The notes: generated by a model from the sequence alone, not told the origin. 42,016 bases of DNA from Microscilla marina ATCC 23134 (GCF_000169175.1 NZ_AAWS01000067.1:1-42016), one strand, 5' to 3'. Positions 1 through 9,458 are shown, counted from the first letter of the stretch. Numbers and translations are program-made.

Positions 1-1002
1 TTTCCATGACTCATATCAATTCCTGTTTCTGCTAAAATGTTGATAATCGTATTTTCTGAAAAACCATCTACTTCTGTTAAATCGACCCCAGTAATATCTT
101 TGAGATAAGAAGCAGAATCAAATGAATATTCATTCTTCCTCTTTGTTTTTTTTTTACTCGGCTTTGCCAATCTTCCTTTGCCACAATTTCTCCTGTATCC
201 CATTTATGGAGTATTTGCTCTATTTCTGTCTCACATTCATTGATTTGTTTCAGGACAAAATCATAGGCACTAAGCGCTTGTTGGAGAGAAAATAAGTGCG
301 CTTTACGAAAGTTCCCTTCAAGTGATAAAGTAAACTCTTCTTTGGTGGCTTTGAGTGTTTTATTATGAAGTTTTGCCAGTTCTACACTGGAGTGCTCTCC
401 TGCTGCAATAGCACGAATAACCTTCATTCCTAGTTTACCTTCAATATCTGAAATCACATTCTGTATTTTGACATTCATCAGCTGCAAGGCTTTACCTACA
501 TGTTGCATGTGTTGCACTTTTTGCTTGGTCATTGTTGCCGCTGGCGTACATAGGTGCGAAACTCTCTGACATCCTGTGTAGGAATAAAAGAAGCAGGCAA
601 TAATCCATAACTATGTAATGTATGTATCCAACTACAATCAGAAACATCACTTTTGCGTCCACTTACATTTTTAGGATAACGAGCGTTTACTAAGACCACA
701 TCAAAACCTCTGTCCTCAAGAATTTCATATAAACTTTGCCAATATATACCTGTGGCTTCCATTGCCACACTTTCTATCCCCAGTTCACTAAACCAATCTG
801 CCATGCGATGCAAGTCTGCGGTAAAAGCACCAAAGTTTCTGATGTTATCTTTTGTCAGGTGTGGTGAAACAGCTGTATAATGTATATTGTTTGCAATATC
901 TACCCCGGCCACTTTTAACCTAACCTTGGTTAGCTCATCAGACAAATTCACCTTTTTAGAGGCTTTGCTACTTTTTATTTTAGTCTCCGATTTTTTCATC
1001 AC
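1..1002 (-). pseudogene. IS110-family transposase, copy 1, frame-broken and partial
   Basis: This is the same gene as the transposase at 1367-2745. Reading leftwards, the first 157 codons (1002-529) carry the DEDD part: VAGVDIA, MEATGIYW and KSDVSD. The frame then breaks near 531, where copy 2 has TCAATTG and this copy has TCATTG; reading resumes at 532-77. The A10 run at 146-155 (read on the minus strand) is present as in copy 2. A second one-base gap lies near position 6. The C-terminal half is cut by the window edge. Both breaks are homopolymer contractions, so they may be assembly or sequencing errors rather than true mutations. Confidence 0.8.
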
Positions 1003-1284
1003 AGATTAATGCACTAAATTGAACCTTTATTGAGTAAAAAGAGGGTTTGACAATAGGTTATATACATGTAATATTCTTTTAAGCGGGGTAAAGTCTCTGT
1101 CAAGACTTTCCACCATTAGGGAATCATTGAACCTATTTGCACAAGCTTTTAAGCGAGCTTTAAAGCATCACTGCACTAACGGTGTCTGACAAACCCTCTT
1201 CTTTACAAATATCTATACTATTTGAAGTAATCAAATAATACTGCAACTTAATAAGCTACTTGTCTTGGCTATACGAATCCTTAG

Positions 1285-1329
1285 GTAGTTGCCTGGGGAA
1301 CAGGCAAACCTGTCGGGGCTTTTAACTAC
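1285..1329. repeat. REP-like palindrome at the copy 1/copy 2 junction
   Basis: The stretch begins GTAGTT and ends AACTAC, with complementary inner blocks (GCCTG..CAGG and CCTGTCGGGG). It is identical to 3030-3074 and related to the palindromes at 3115-3189 and 3230-3302. Confidence 0.75.
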
Positions 1330-1366
1330 CGATTTCATAAGTACCCTGTTTATCAGCACTTTAATT

Positions 1367-2745
1367 TTATATTTTTTCTAGTTTCAAGCCCATTTTTCGG
1401 GCTTGTCTTTCTAAGGCTTTGAGTTTTCGTTTTCTGTTTTGCTCTTGATATTCCTCTGCTGTTTTTCCCCGATATGGTGTTTTGTATTTCATCATATTGT
1501 AAAAAATAGTAGCTAGTTTTCGGGCAACTGCCTGAACAGCAATCCCTGAACCTTTTCTAAGACTTAGGTTCCGATATAAGGCTCCCAAGTGACATTTGCT
1601 ATTATTGAGCCCCCAAGCAGCTAATTTAAATGCTTGATGTATCCGACTGTTATTCATATTTTTAAAATGCCCCAAGAGTTTATCTCCTGATATTTTTCTT
1701 CTGGGTGCAAGCCCTGCCCAACTCGTGAAATGTTTAGCATTTTTCCAATGACTCATATCAATTCCTGTTTCTGCTAAAATGTTGATAATCGTATTTTCTG
1801 AAAAACCATCTACTTCTGTTAAATCGACCCCAGTAATATCTTTGAGATAAGAAGCAGAATCAAATGAATATTCATTCTTCCTCTTTGTTTTTTTTTTACT
1901 CGGCTTTGCCAATCTTCCTTTGCCACAATTTCTCCTGTATCCCATTTATGGAGTATTTGCTCTATTTCTGTCTCACATTCATTGATTTGTTTCAGGACAA
2001 AATCATAGGCACTAAGCGCTTGTTGGAGAGAAAATAAGTGCGCTTTACGAAAGTTCCCTTCAAGTGATAAAGTAAACTCTTCTTTGGTGGCTTTGAGTGT
2101 TTTATTATGAAGTTTTGCCAGTTCTACACTGGAGTGCTCTCCTGCTGCAATAGCACGAATAACCTTCATTCCTAGTTTACCTTCAATATCTGAAATCACA
2201 TTCTGTATTTTGACATTCATCAGCTGCAAGGCTTTACCTACATGTTGCATGTGTTGCACTTTTTGCTTGGTCAATTGTTGCCGCTGGCGTACATAGGTGC
2301 GAAACTCTCTGACATCCTGTGTAGGAATAAAAGAAGCAGGCAATAATCCATAACTATGTAATGTATGTATCCAACTACAATCAGAAACATCACTTTTGCG
2401 TCCACTTACATTTTTAGGATAACGAGCGTTTACTAAGACCACATCAAAACCTCTGTCCTCAAGAATTTCATATAAACTTTGCCAATATATACCTGTGGCT
2501 TCCATTGCCACACTTTCTATCCCCAGTTCACTAAACCAATCTGCCATGCGATGCAAGTCTGCGGTAAAAGCACCAAAGTTTCTGATGTTATCTTTTGTCA
2601 GGTGTGGTGAAACAGCTGTATAATGTATATTGTTTGCAATATCTACCCCGGCCACTTTTAACCTAACCTTGGTTAGCTCATCAGACAAATTCACCTTTTT
2701 AGAGGCTTTGCTACTTTTTATTTTAGTCTCCGATTTTTTCATCAC
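1367..2745 (-). CDS. IS110-family DEDD transposase, two frames joined by a -1 shift at an A10 run
   Basis: The upstream frame (2745-1819, 308 codons) has the RuvC-like DEDD catalytic part: D in VAGVDIA, E in MEATGIYW, two D in KSDVSD. It is followed by a helical region. The downstream frame (up to 1367) holds the Transposase_20 part with LTEVDGFSENT, SWAGLAPRRKISGDKL and a basic C-terminus. The serine of the RKISG stretch fits the catalytic serine known for this family. The frames overlap across T10 at 1888-1897 (A10 on the coding strand). The downstream frame is -1 to the upstream one, so ribosomal slippage or polymerase stuttering at A10 would give a fused protein of about 459 residues. That is about the upper end of normal for IS110 transposases. 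Without the shift, the first frame ends in 22 unrelated residues. A simple inactivating frameshift is the alternative. Confidence 0.85.
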
Positions 2746-3029
2746 AGATTAATGCACTAAATTGAACCTTTATTGAGTAAAAAGAGGGTTTGACAATAGG
2801 TTATATACATGTAATATTCTTTTAAGCGGGGTAAAGTCTCTGTCAAGACTTTCCACCATTAGGGGAATCATTGAACCTATTTGCACCAAGCTTTTAAGCG
2901 AGCTTTAAAGCATCACTGCACTAACGGTGTCTGACAAACCCTCTTCTTTACAAATATCTATACTATTTGAAGTAATCAAATAATACTGCAACTTAATAAG
3001 CTACTTGTCTTGGCTATACGAATCCTTAG
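2746..3029 (-). ncRNA. Candidate bridge-RNA leader of the IS110 element
   Basis: This is a 284-nt non-coding stretch directly upstream of the transposase start; copy 1 carries the same at 1003-1284. IS110-group elements are known to encode their bridge RNA in the non-coding end 5' of the transposase gene. An 11-bp perfect inverted repeat (AAGAGGGTTTG at 2782-2792 with its complement at 2935-2945) encloses about 140 nt. Inside are a 7-bp hairpin (2833-2839 with 2846-2852) and self-complementary GCTTTTAAGC/GCTTTAAAGC stretches near 2890-2912. Size and position fit a bridge RNA. I could not identify target- or donor-binding loops, so this is an inference. Confidence 0.4.
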
Positions 3030-3074
3030 GTAGTTGCCTGGGGAACAGGCAAACCTGTCGGGGCTTTTAACTAC
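3030..3074. repeat. REP-like palindrome at the outer end of IS110 copy 2
   Basis: Identical to 1285-1329: GTAGTT...AACTAC ends around a short loop. It begins a cluster of three such palindromes running to 3302. Confidence 0.75.
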
Positions 3075-3294
3075 GCTTTTTGTAAGTTATTGAAAATCAA
3101 CGTGATACAAAAGTGTAGTTACCTGTGGAACAGGGTCTAGCTTGCGACTTGTCGCTTGAAGCTTGCCCCCTGTCGGGGCTTTTAACTACGCTTTTTGTAA
3201 GTTATTGAAAATCAACGTGATACAAAAGTGTAGTTACCTGTGGAACAGGGTCTAGCTTGCGACTTGTCGCTTGAAGCTTGCCCCCTGTCGGGGC
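3065..3294. repeat. Two identical 115-bp tandem repeats containing REP-like palindromes
   Basis: The unit at 3065-3179 is repeated without change at 3180-3294. Each unit has a spacer starting TTTTAACTACGC and a palindrome (3115-3189 and 3230-3302). The palindrome is bounded by GTAGTT and AACTAC, with an inner GCGAC-TT-GTCGC hairpin and a CCTGTCGGGGC arm. The last palindrome ends AACTGACTAC, i.e. it carries a small insertion. The GC-rich stem followed by TTTT could also act as a terminator for leftward or rightward transcripts. Confidence 0.85.
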
Positions 3295-3346
3295 TTTTAA
3301 CTGACTACCCTATCATATAAACAGTTGAAGGCTAAGGCAGCAAATC

Positions 3347-3379
3347 AGCCCTGCCAGGTATCGAAAGCCTGACAGGGCT
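3347..3379. repeat. Intergenic palindrome of the CCTGCCAGG type
   Basis: AGCCCTGCCAGG at 3347-3358 pairs with CCTGACAGGGCT at 3368-3379 with one mismatch and a 9-nt loop. It resembles the perfect palindrome at 19595-19623. It may be a dispersed repeat or a terminator for the phosphatase gene that ends at 3477. Confidence 0.6.
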
Positions 3380-3476
3380 AGATAATACCTTCTCGAAGCT
3401 GCGTTTCCCCAAGCCAAGTGAGCAAGGCAGGCAATGCAATAGAAAACTGCTTTTTACTTCAAACAAGGTGATTGTA

Positions 3477-5309
3477 CTACTTTACCAACATGTGTTTGAC
3501 TACCTCTTGCCCATCGGCCAATACTTTTATGTAATATTTACCTGTGGGAAGGTTTTTTATTTTTAGGTTGACCCTTTGAGTGTCTTGTGCACTTTGTTTA
3601 AACACCAGTTCTGCCTTATCGTTGTATACCTGTATTTTGATTTGGCTAAACTGTTGGGGTAACCTAATAAAAAACTCCCCTTCATTAGGGTTAGGGAATA
3701 ACTTTACCTGGCTTCGTTGCAACTTTTCAGTTTGTTTATTAAGCAATGTTTGGGTTGTTCGGGTGTTTTTTAACAAACGTTGGGCAAAAGGAATCTCGGT
3801 AGTAGGCGAGTTTACATCGTTATCTTGCCATTTGTCTTTCCCGCTTTTTACCTTTAGGCCTTTGGCAAACTTCTCATTATCTGTCACTTTGTCTTTGTTT
3901 ACATACCAAAACTCTGCAACGCTTCTATCTGGACGCACATCTAAGATACCATAGCCATGCTTTTGCAAGTCTACATACTTTATGTGGGGGTTAATGGTAC
4001 GTAAGATTACTTCTGCTGCCCTTAAAGCTGCTACCGCTACCCCTTTTTCATCGCCATTGTCACTGGTAAGACTGGTAGGCAAAAATTCTACTGCTTGCGA
4101 TTTGCGTTTATCGCTCCAGATGGGAGCCGTATGATCAATAGGTAAATCGTTGGCAATAGACACGTGAGCATCGCCTGTTACTATCATGTTATTGCCCTTG
4201 GTGCGCTTTTTAAGGGTACGCATGATTGAGCGGCGCTCCGCAGGGTAAGCGTCCCATCCCTTGTTGTTAAACCACTCAAAGTCATCCCCTACTGCCAAGG
4301 TTCCAAACAGTTTTTGGTTACCAATGATTCGCCATTTAGTGGTTGAATTCACCAATTGTTCTTCGAGCCAGGCGCGTTGTTCCTGTCCTAGTGTGGTGCG
4401 CTTTTCAGGGTTGGCTACATCTTCTGGGTAATCTCGCTTAGTTTTAATGTCAATCATGACAATGTCGAGCAATGTACCATAATTCAACTTACGGTAAATA
4501 ATATCAGCTTTGCCCGGCACATCGCGTACAGGTACCCATTCTCGAAAAGCCCGAATAGCATCTCCTATGTTATCTGGGGAGGTTTTGCCGGTAGAGAACA
4601 AGTCGTGATTATCCCATACTATAATAAAAGGGTGGTTTTGTTTCGCCCAACGTAAGTCAGGGTCTAACAGATACAATTGATGTCGGGCTCTCCATTCTGC
4701 CAAAGTTTCGGGTTTGGTAGGTGCAGGCACCGGAGCTCTAAAATCATCTGGTTTGTTGTAAATATAATCTCCCAAATGAATGACTGCATCAATATCAGTG
4801 CGGTGCCCAATACGACGGTACCCATTAAAATACCCGGAAAAAAGATTGGTGCACGATACTACCGCAAAGCGTAGGTTGTTTAACGACTGATTAGCCGCAG
4901 GCGCAGTACGTGTTTTACCTGTAACAGAAGTACGTCCGTCAGCGGCAATAAAACGGTAATAGTAATTGTGATAAGGTGCCAGTCCTGTTACATCTACCTT
5001 TACGGTCCAGTCACGAGCTGCTGTAGTTTGGGCAGTTCCTGAGCGTACTAATTGAGTAAAATTTGGATCGGTGGCTACCTGCCAGGTCACTGTTTGCTGT
5101 GTAACTGATAGGTTGGCTGGCATAACATGTGTCCATATAATCACCCGATCGCTTAACGGGTCACCTGACGCCACCCCATAATAAAAAGGAGCTTGGCCTG
5201 GATACATGTTATCTGGCAATGAAATAACACCATCTGGCAGAGGTGATTGTGTATAACCTGTTGCAATGCTTGCTGCCATTAGGCAAAGGATTAAAATGAG
5301 CTTTTTCAT
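3477..5309 (-). CDS. PhoD-like secreted alkaline phosphatase with T9SS sorting domain
   Basis: 610 residues, starting at MKKLILIL with a Sec signal peptide ending near residue 20. An in-frame upstream ATG at 5447 would bury that signal, so 5309 is chosen. A PhoD N-terminal beta domain (YYGVASGDPLSDRVIIWTHV) is followed by the metallophosphatase core: VVSCTN, HLGDYIYN, VWDNHDLF, MIDIKTKRDY, NQKLFGTL and VTGDAHVS. These supply the Cys, Asp and His metal ligands known for PhoD. The last ~75 residues (LFPNPNEGEFFIRLP ... PTGKYYIKV ... MLVK) are a type A T9SS C-terminal sorting domain. The protein is therefore expected to cross the outer membrane and be attached or released outside, where it frees phosphate from phosphoesters. 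It stands alone between mobile DNA on both sides. The family is clear; substrate specificity is not. Confidence 0.93.
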   Translation of the reverse strand: MKKLILILCLMAASIATGYTQSPLPDGVISLPDNMYPGQAPFYYGVASGDPLSDRVIIWTHVMPANLSVTQQTVTWQVATDPNFTQLVRSGTAQTTAARDWTVKVDVTGLAPYHNYYYRFIAADGRTSVTGKTRTAPAANQSLNNLRFAVVSCTNLFSGYFNGYRRIGHRTDIDAVIHLGDYIYNKPDDFRAPVPAPTKPETLAEWRARHQLYLLDPDLRWAKQNHPFIIVWDNHDLFSTGKTSPDNIGDAIRAFREWVPVRDVPGKADIIYRKLNYGTLLDIVMIDIKTKRDYPEDVANPEKRTTLGQEQRAWLEEQLVNSTTKWRIIGNQKLFGTLAVGDDFEWFNNKGWDAYPAERRSIMRTLKKRTKGNNMIVTGDAHVSIANDLPIDHTAPIWSDKRKSQAVEFLPTSLTSDNGDEKGVAVAALRAAEVILRTINPHIKYVDLQKHGYGILDVRPDRSVAEFWYVNKDKVTDNEKFAKGLKVKSGKDKWQDNDVNSPTTEIPFAQRLLKNTRTTQTLLNKQTEKLQRSQVKLFPNPNEGEFFIRLPQQFSQIKIQVYNDKAELVFKQSAQDTQRVNLKIKNLPTGKYYIKVLADGQEVVKHMLVK

Positions 5310-6170
5310 AAAAAATCTTAAAATGTAATTGTTTTTAGTAAAAATTGGGTAATACAACTTTTGCTTATTTTTTGAAAAAGCGCGCATATTAGCAAAAATT
5401 AAACAAGCTATCGAAGTATCGAGGGAGAAACTTTGGGTGTTGACCATTTTTTGAAAGAAAACTAAAACAAAGCACTCTTAGGGTTCAATATAAAGATAGA
5501 TAGAGTACTAATGCTTTAGTTTCTACTCAATAAGTGTACAATAATTTGGGATGAATTTTGGCAATTGATGCACTTTAAAAAAGCACATAGTTCATTTTCT
5601 GAATGCCGATGTATATTGGAACTGTGGCTACATAATTTTTTTGGAGCAAAATGAGTGGTAAATGTTTGCAAAGTGGAGTTGTACAACATAATGGAGGGGG
5701 ACACTTCAAGGGAGAAATCTTAGCCTGGTATTATCTAAATAATGAATCAGAAGGTCATTTGTACACTATGCTGATAGCATCAGCATCTATGTCGAGTTTA
5801 TTCAAACGGGCTCATACCTTTACATAGATATTATTTTTCCGATTGTTAGCACAGTCCTTTCTATTTTAAAATGCCTCATTTACGCCAAAATACAGCCCCC
5901 ACCTCTTGTCATTTATATTATATCCATAAGTCTTGTATTAAACAGGTGAATTTTGTTTTTTTGATCCCCAAAAAGAAGCTATACCAACAAATCATTGCCC
6001 GAATAGTGACCAACATTCGCATATCAAATAATTGAGGGAAAAGTTTTCAATTAAGTAATGGTTGAAAAATAAGGTATCCATTTGGAGATAGAGATTTACC
6101 ACTGAGGCGAGATGGCAACACCCTGTGGATGTTGAGCCAGACCGTGTGACGGTTTTACGAGCAATAACCG
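5310..6170. other. Gene-poor intergenic stretch
   Basis: No convincing gene. Short open frames exist on both strands, for example 5516-5704 minus and one from ATG 5871 plus. They have no recognisable motif and no start context. The phosphatase promoter should lie at its left end. The right part leads into the IS1 remnant and may hold more of it. Confidence 0.5.
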
Positions 6171-6803
6171 ATGGCTACAGCTTTGCCAAAGGCTAAAAGT
6201 AACGAAGTATCAGTAATAAAGGTCATTTCCTGCATCGAAAGCTTACAGTCCGATGAATCGGGGATTATTTTTTGTCCATTACTAAGCTATAGTTGCCTCA
6301 GAAAAGATAGAAACTCAAACCCTCAATGGCATTGCTGTACGAGATATGACACGTGATTTAAAGATGAACAAAATACGGTGGTCAATTATTTGAAAAAAAT
6401 AGCTAATAATGGCAAACCTCTATCTAATTGGTCAACTGGAAACTGGACAATTAAAAAGTTTAGATGTTGCTCTTTACTATAGTGATGAATTAGATAAGTT
6501 TTGGAGGTATGTGGGTAATAAATCTAACCAACGTGGGACTTGGTATGCCATAGAACGGCACAGGGTGCTGCTTACTATTTAAGTAAAAGAACTAACCAGT
6601 ATTACTATTACCTTGTCTGTAAGTAAAGATAATACCTGGGAAATAGAGCGTGAAAATCTTAATTTTCCGCATTCACATGAAGCACTTGCAACAATGGACT
6701 ATTTGTTTTTCCAAAAATGACATAATACCTGACAATATCATTGGAATGTATATCAATAAATATTATTTCTGGAAAGGCAGGTTCAGCGAGTCAGTGCCTG
6801 TGT
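6171..6803 (+). pseudogene. Decayed IS1-family transposase
   Basis: Pieces in several frames line up with IS1 InsAB in the expected order. Around 6325-6405: TLNGIAVRDMTRDLKMN, then after a shift TVVNYLKKIANNG (helix-turn-helix). Around 6480-6560: DELDKFWRYVGNKSNQRGTWYAIERHR (start of the catalytic domain). Around 6640-6800: IERENLNF, then CFSKN, NIIGMYINKYYF (the family's conserved C-terminal end). There are several frameshifts and an in-frame stop. The 5' end is poorly preserved and its limit is a guess. The remnant ends about 60 bp before the frdC start, so it has probably replaced or moved the operon's original upstream region. Confidence 0.7.
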
Positions 6804-6865
6804 AAACAACTCTTTTGATACATTACCAATTGAGCATATACAATCAACTTAAAATCTACGCCCGA

Positions 6866-7534
6866 ATGATGTTAAATAAGCTTTTTTTTAGAAAGTGGAT
6901 ATTGGCAGTCACTGGTCTGTTTCTTTGCTTATTTCTGGTAGTCCATTTGTCTGCCAACTGTTTGCTGTTGCTTCCTCAAAATACAGCAAAAAGCCTATAT
7001 AATAGCTACTCTGCTACCCTCAGAGAAAGTCCACTTATTAAGGGCATAGCTTACTTGTTATACTTGTCTATTTTACTACATGTGCTATATGCACTTCTAA
7101 TTACACTAAGTAATCGTAAAGCCAACCCCGTAAAGTATGTAGTAAACAAAACCAGCCAAAATAGCACATGGTCTTCTCAAAATATGGGCATGTTAGGTAC
7201 ATTGGTTCTTATTTTTATTGTGATTCACCTTGTCAATTTTTGGGCAAGAATAAAGCTAGGGCTAGGAGAAGAAGTAACCTATGATAAGTCTGGTAACAAA
7301 GATGTATACCAAGTGGCTTATACACTATTTCACAACTTTTATTTTGTGCTGTTTTATACCCTTATGGCTGTCCCATTGGCTTTTCATCTGTATCACGGAC
7401 TCAAGAGTGGCTTTAAAACATTAGGTTTTTACCATCACCGGGGTTTGCAACTTCTAGCAAAGCTATCACTTTGGTACGCAGTAGTTATGGGCATAGGCTT
7501 TGGCATTATTCCGTTGGTAGTCTATTTCAAGTAA
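6866..7534 (+). CDS. frdC: Fumarate reductase/succinate dehydrogenase cytochrome b subunit
   Basis: 222 residues from the ATG at 6866. An in-frame ATG at 6815 would add 17 polar residues in front of the normal MLNKLFFRKWILAVTGLF start, so it is not preferred. Five membrane segments are visible. Histidines near 27 (VVHLSAN), 72 (LLHVLYA), 121 (VIHLVNF) and 174/177 (FHLYHG) are placed as the ligands of the two b hemes in the B-type (b558) family. The subunit anchors FrdAB and exchanges electrons with menaquinone. It is the first gene of frdCAB, 6 bp before frdA. The gene order and neighbours (aspartase, Dcu remnant) favour use as fumarate reductase, but the sequence cannot separate that from succinate dehydrogenase (sdhC). 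Confidence 0.9.
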   Translation: MMLNKLFFRKWILAVTGLFLCLFLVVHLSANCLLLLPQNTAKSLYNSYSATLRESPLIKGIAYLLYLSILLHVLYALLITLSNRKANPVKYVVNKTSQNSTWSSQNMGMLGTLVLIFIVIHLVNFWARIKLGLGEEVTYDKSGNKDVYQVAYTLFHNFYFVLFYTLMAVPLAFHLYHGLKSGFKTLGFYHHRGLQLLAKLSLWYAVVMGIGFGIIPLVVYFK

Positions 7535-7540
7535 TGTAAT

Positions 7541-9451
7541 ATGAAATTAAATTCAAAGGTTCCTGAGGGGCCATTAGAAGACAAATGGCGTAATTATCAG
7601 TTAAAATCCCGACTAATTAATCCCGCCAATCGCAAAAAACTCAAAGTAATAGTAGTAGGTTCTGGTCTCTCAGGAGCGGGGGCAGCTTCTACCCTGGCTG
7701 AGTTGGGCTATGATGTACAGTGCTTTTGCTATCAGGATTCTGCCCGGAGAGCTCACTCAGTAGCTGCTCAAGGAGGAATCAATGCTGCTAAAAACTATCA
7801 ACACGATGGTGACAGCATTTACCGAATGTTTTATGATACACTTAAAGGGGGCGACTTTAGATCCAGAGAAGCCAATACCTATCGTTTGGCTGAGTTATCG
7901 GCCCCACTCATTGATCATTTTGTACAGCAAGGAGTGCCATTTGCCAGAGAATATGGAGGCACACTGGTCAACAGGAGTTTTGGAGGAGTGCAGGTACAGC
8001 GAACGTTTTATGCCAGAGGGCAAACGGGACAACAGTTATTAATGGCTGCTTATTCCCAACTCTATAAAATGATTCATGCCAAGAAAGTACAAATGTTTAC
8101 CCGCTGCGAGATGCTGGATTTGGTAGTGATTGATGGACAGGCGAAGGGCATTATTGCCCGGGACTTAACCAATGGCAACCTCAGACGCTTTGCTGCTGAT
8201 GCAGTGGTGTTGGCTACTGGTGGGTATTCACGAGTATTTCGCTTATCAACTTTAGCCATAGGTTGTAATGGAAGCGCTATTTGGAAAGCCCATAAAAAGG
8301 GGGCTTTCTTTGCAGCCCCCAGTTTTACCCAAATACATCCCACTGCTTTGCCTCAGTCTAGTGATTCTCAGTCCAAACTTACCCTAATGTCTGAATCGTT
8401 ACGAAACGATGGACGTATTTGGGTACCCAAAAGACAAGGTGATACCAGAGAAGCTAATAAAATTCCTGAAAGCGAGCGGGATTATTACCTGGAAAGGCGC
8501 TATCCTAGTTTTGGCAACCTTGCCCCCCGTGATATAGCATCCAGAGCAGCCAAGGAGCGGATAGATGCTGGTTATGGGGTGGGTAGATTAAAAAACGCGG
8601 TTTATCTCGATTTTAAGCATGCCATAGAGCAATTTGGTCTTGACACCATCAATGACCGGTATGGTAACTTGTTCAAAATGTACCAAAAGATCACAGGCAT
8701 AGATGCTTACAAAGAACCCATGATGATCTCGCCAGCGGCTCATTTTTCTATGGGGGGGCTTTGGGTAGATTATGAGCTCATGACTACTATACCAGGATTG
8801 TACGCTATAGGAGAATGTAATTTTTCGGACCATGGAGCCAATCGTTTAGGGGCAAACTCTCTGCTACAAGCCAGTGTGGATGGTTATTTTATTCTGCCTA
8901 ATACGATTAATAATTACCTCGCAGGCAAACCCAATGCTCAGGTTCCATCGGTTGAAGCCCCTGCCTTTGTGATTGCTGAGGAAAGAGTACAAGCCCACAT
9001 TGATCGGATATTGAAAGTAAATGGCAATAAAACAGTAGATCATTTTCACCGTGAGTTAGGAAAGACCATGTGGCAAGAATGTGCCATGAGTCGAAACAAA
9101 AGCGGGCTGGTAGAAGCCATTGCCAAAATCAGGCAACTGGAAACAGCGTTTTGGAAAGATGTCCGGGTAACTGGCCATGACAAAGAAGTAAACACAGAGT
9201 TAGAAAAGGCCTTACGTGTCATAGATTTTATTGAATTGGCGGCTTTGATGTGTACAGATGCCTTGCAAAGAGAAGAGTCCTGTGGAGCGCATTTTCGGGA
9301 GGAGTACCAAACCAAAGAGGGGGAAGCAGTACGGGTAGACGAAACTTTTTTATATGTATCGGCCTGGGAATACAATCAGGGTGATTTTAAGTTACACAAA
9401 GAACCCCTCCACTTCGAGTTTGTACAGCCAACCGTAAGGAGCTATAAATAA
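7541..9451 (+). CDS. frdA: Fumarate reductase/succinate dehydrogenase flavoprotein subunit
   Basis: 636 residues, normal length for B-type enzymes. Residues ~36-50 form the FAD-binding [10 protein letters not shown] loop. HSVAAQGG has His72 as the expected covalent FAD attachment site. HPTALP, the [13 protein letters not shown] arginine region, [10 protein letters not shown] and [12 protein letters not shown] are the conserved substrate and FAD contacts. The C-terminal helical domain (RNKSGL ... [13 protein letters not shown]) is complete. The protein interconverts fumarate and succinate at the cytoplasmic face of the membrane with FrdB and FrdC. It lies 6 bp after frdC and 7 bp before frdB, so the three are one operon. 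No sign of decay, unlike its surroundings. Confidence 0.96.
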   Translation: MKLNSKVPEGPLEDKWRNYQLKSRLINPANRKKLKVIVVGSGLSGAGAASTLAELGYDVQCFCYQDSARRAHSVAAQGGINAAKNYQHDGDSIYRMFYDTLKGGDFRSREANTYRLAELSAPLIDHFVQQGVPFAREYGGTLVNRSFGGVQVQRTFYARGQTGQQLLMAAYSQLYKMIHAKKVQMFTRCEMLDLVVIDGQAKGIIARDLTNGNLRRFAADAVVLATGGYSRVFRLSTLAIGCNGSAIWKAHKKGAFFAAPSFTQIHPTALPQSSDSQSKLTLMSESLRNDGRIWVPKRQGDTREANKIPESERDYYLERRYPSFGNLAPRDIASRAAKERIDAGYGVGRLKNAVYLDFKHAIEQFGLDTINDRYGNLFKMYQKITGIDAYKEPMMISPAAHFSMGGLWVDYELMTTIPGLYAIGECNFSDHGANRLGANSLLQASVDGYFILPNTINNYLAGKPNAQVPSVEAPAFVIAEERVQAHIDRILKVNGNKTVDHFHRELGKTMWQECAMSRNKSGLVEAIAKIRQLETAFWKDVRVTGHDKEVNTELEKALRVIDFIELAALMCTDALQREESCGAHFREEYQTKEGEAVRVDETFLYVSAWEYNQGDFKLHKEPLHFEFVQPTVRSYK

Positions 9452-9458
9452 CTATACT

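Larger units (their letters stand above)
1..1329 (-). mobile_element. IS110-family element, copy 1 (partial, runs off the left edge)
   Basis: The bases 1-1329 repeat 1742-3074 almost exactly. The offset steps from 1741 to 1745, so the copies differ by four single-base gaps, and I saw no substitutions. The copy contains most of the transposase gene on the minus strand (1-1002) and its upstream leader (1003-1284). It ends in a REP-like palindrome (1285-1329), after which the 3' end of copy 2 begins. The 3' end of this copy lies outside the window. The two copies are in the same orientation, so they form a head-to-tail tandem with a period of 1745 bp. The exact ends are uncertain because IS110 elements usually lack long terminal inverted repeats. 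Confidence 0.85.
1330..3074 (-). mobile_element. IS110-family element, copy 2 (complete)
   Basis: About 1.7 kb. In gene orientation it has a structured leader (3029-2746), a transposase gene in two overlapping frames (2745-1367) and a short 3' end (1366 to about 1330). A 45-bp palindrome (3030-3074) sits at the upstream end, and an identical one (1285-1329) precedes its other end. Whether the palindrome belongs to the element or is the flanking target cannot be decided here. Downstream of 3074 are further REP-like palindromes of the same family, so the palindrome is more likely target sequence. Boundaries are good to a few tens of bases. Confidence 0.8.

Noticed and set aside
3065-3294. CRISPR array
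   Set aside because: Only two units, both identical over the whole 115 bp with no variable spacer; they are tandem repeats with palindromes.
3580-3954. Plus-strand frame of 124 codons inside the phosphatase gene
   Set aside because: It is the antisense shadow of the PhoD/T9SS coding region.
5516-5704. Small minus-strand frame of 62 codons
   Set aside because: His/Cys/Ser-rich without any domain; no conserved neighbour or start signal.
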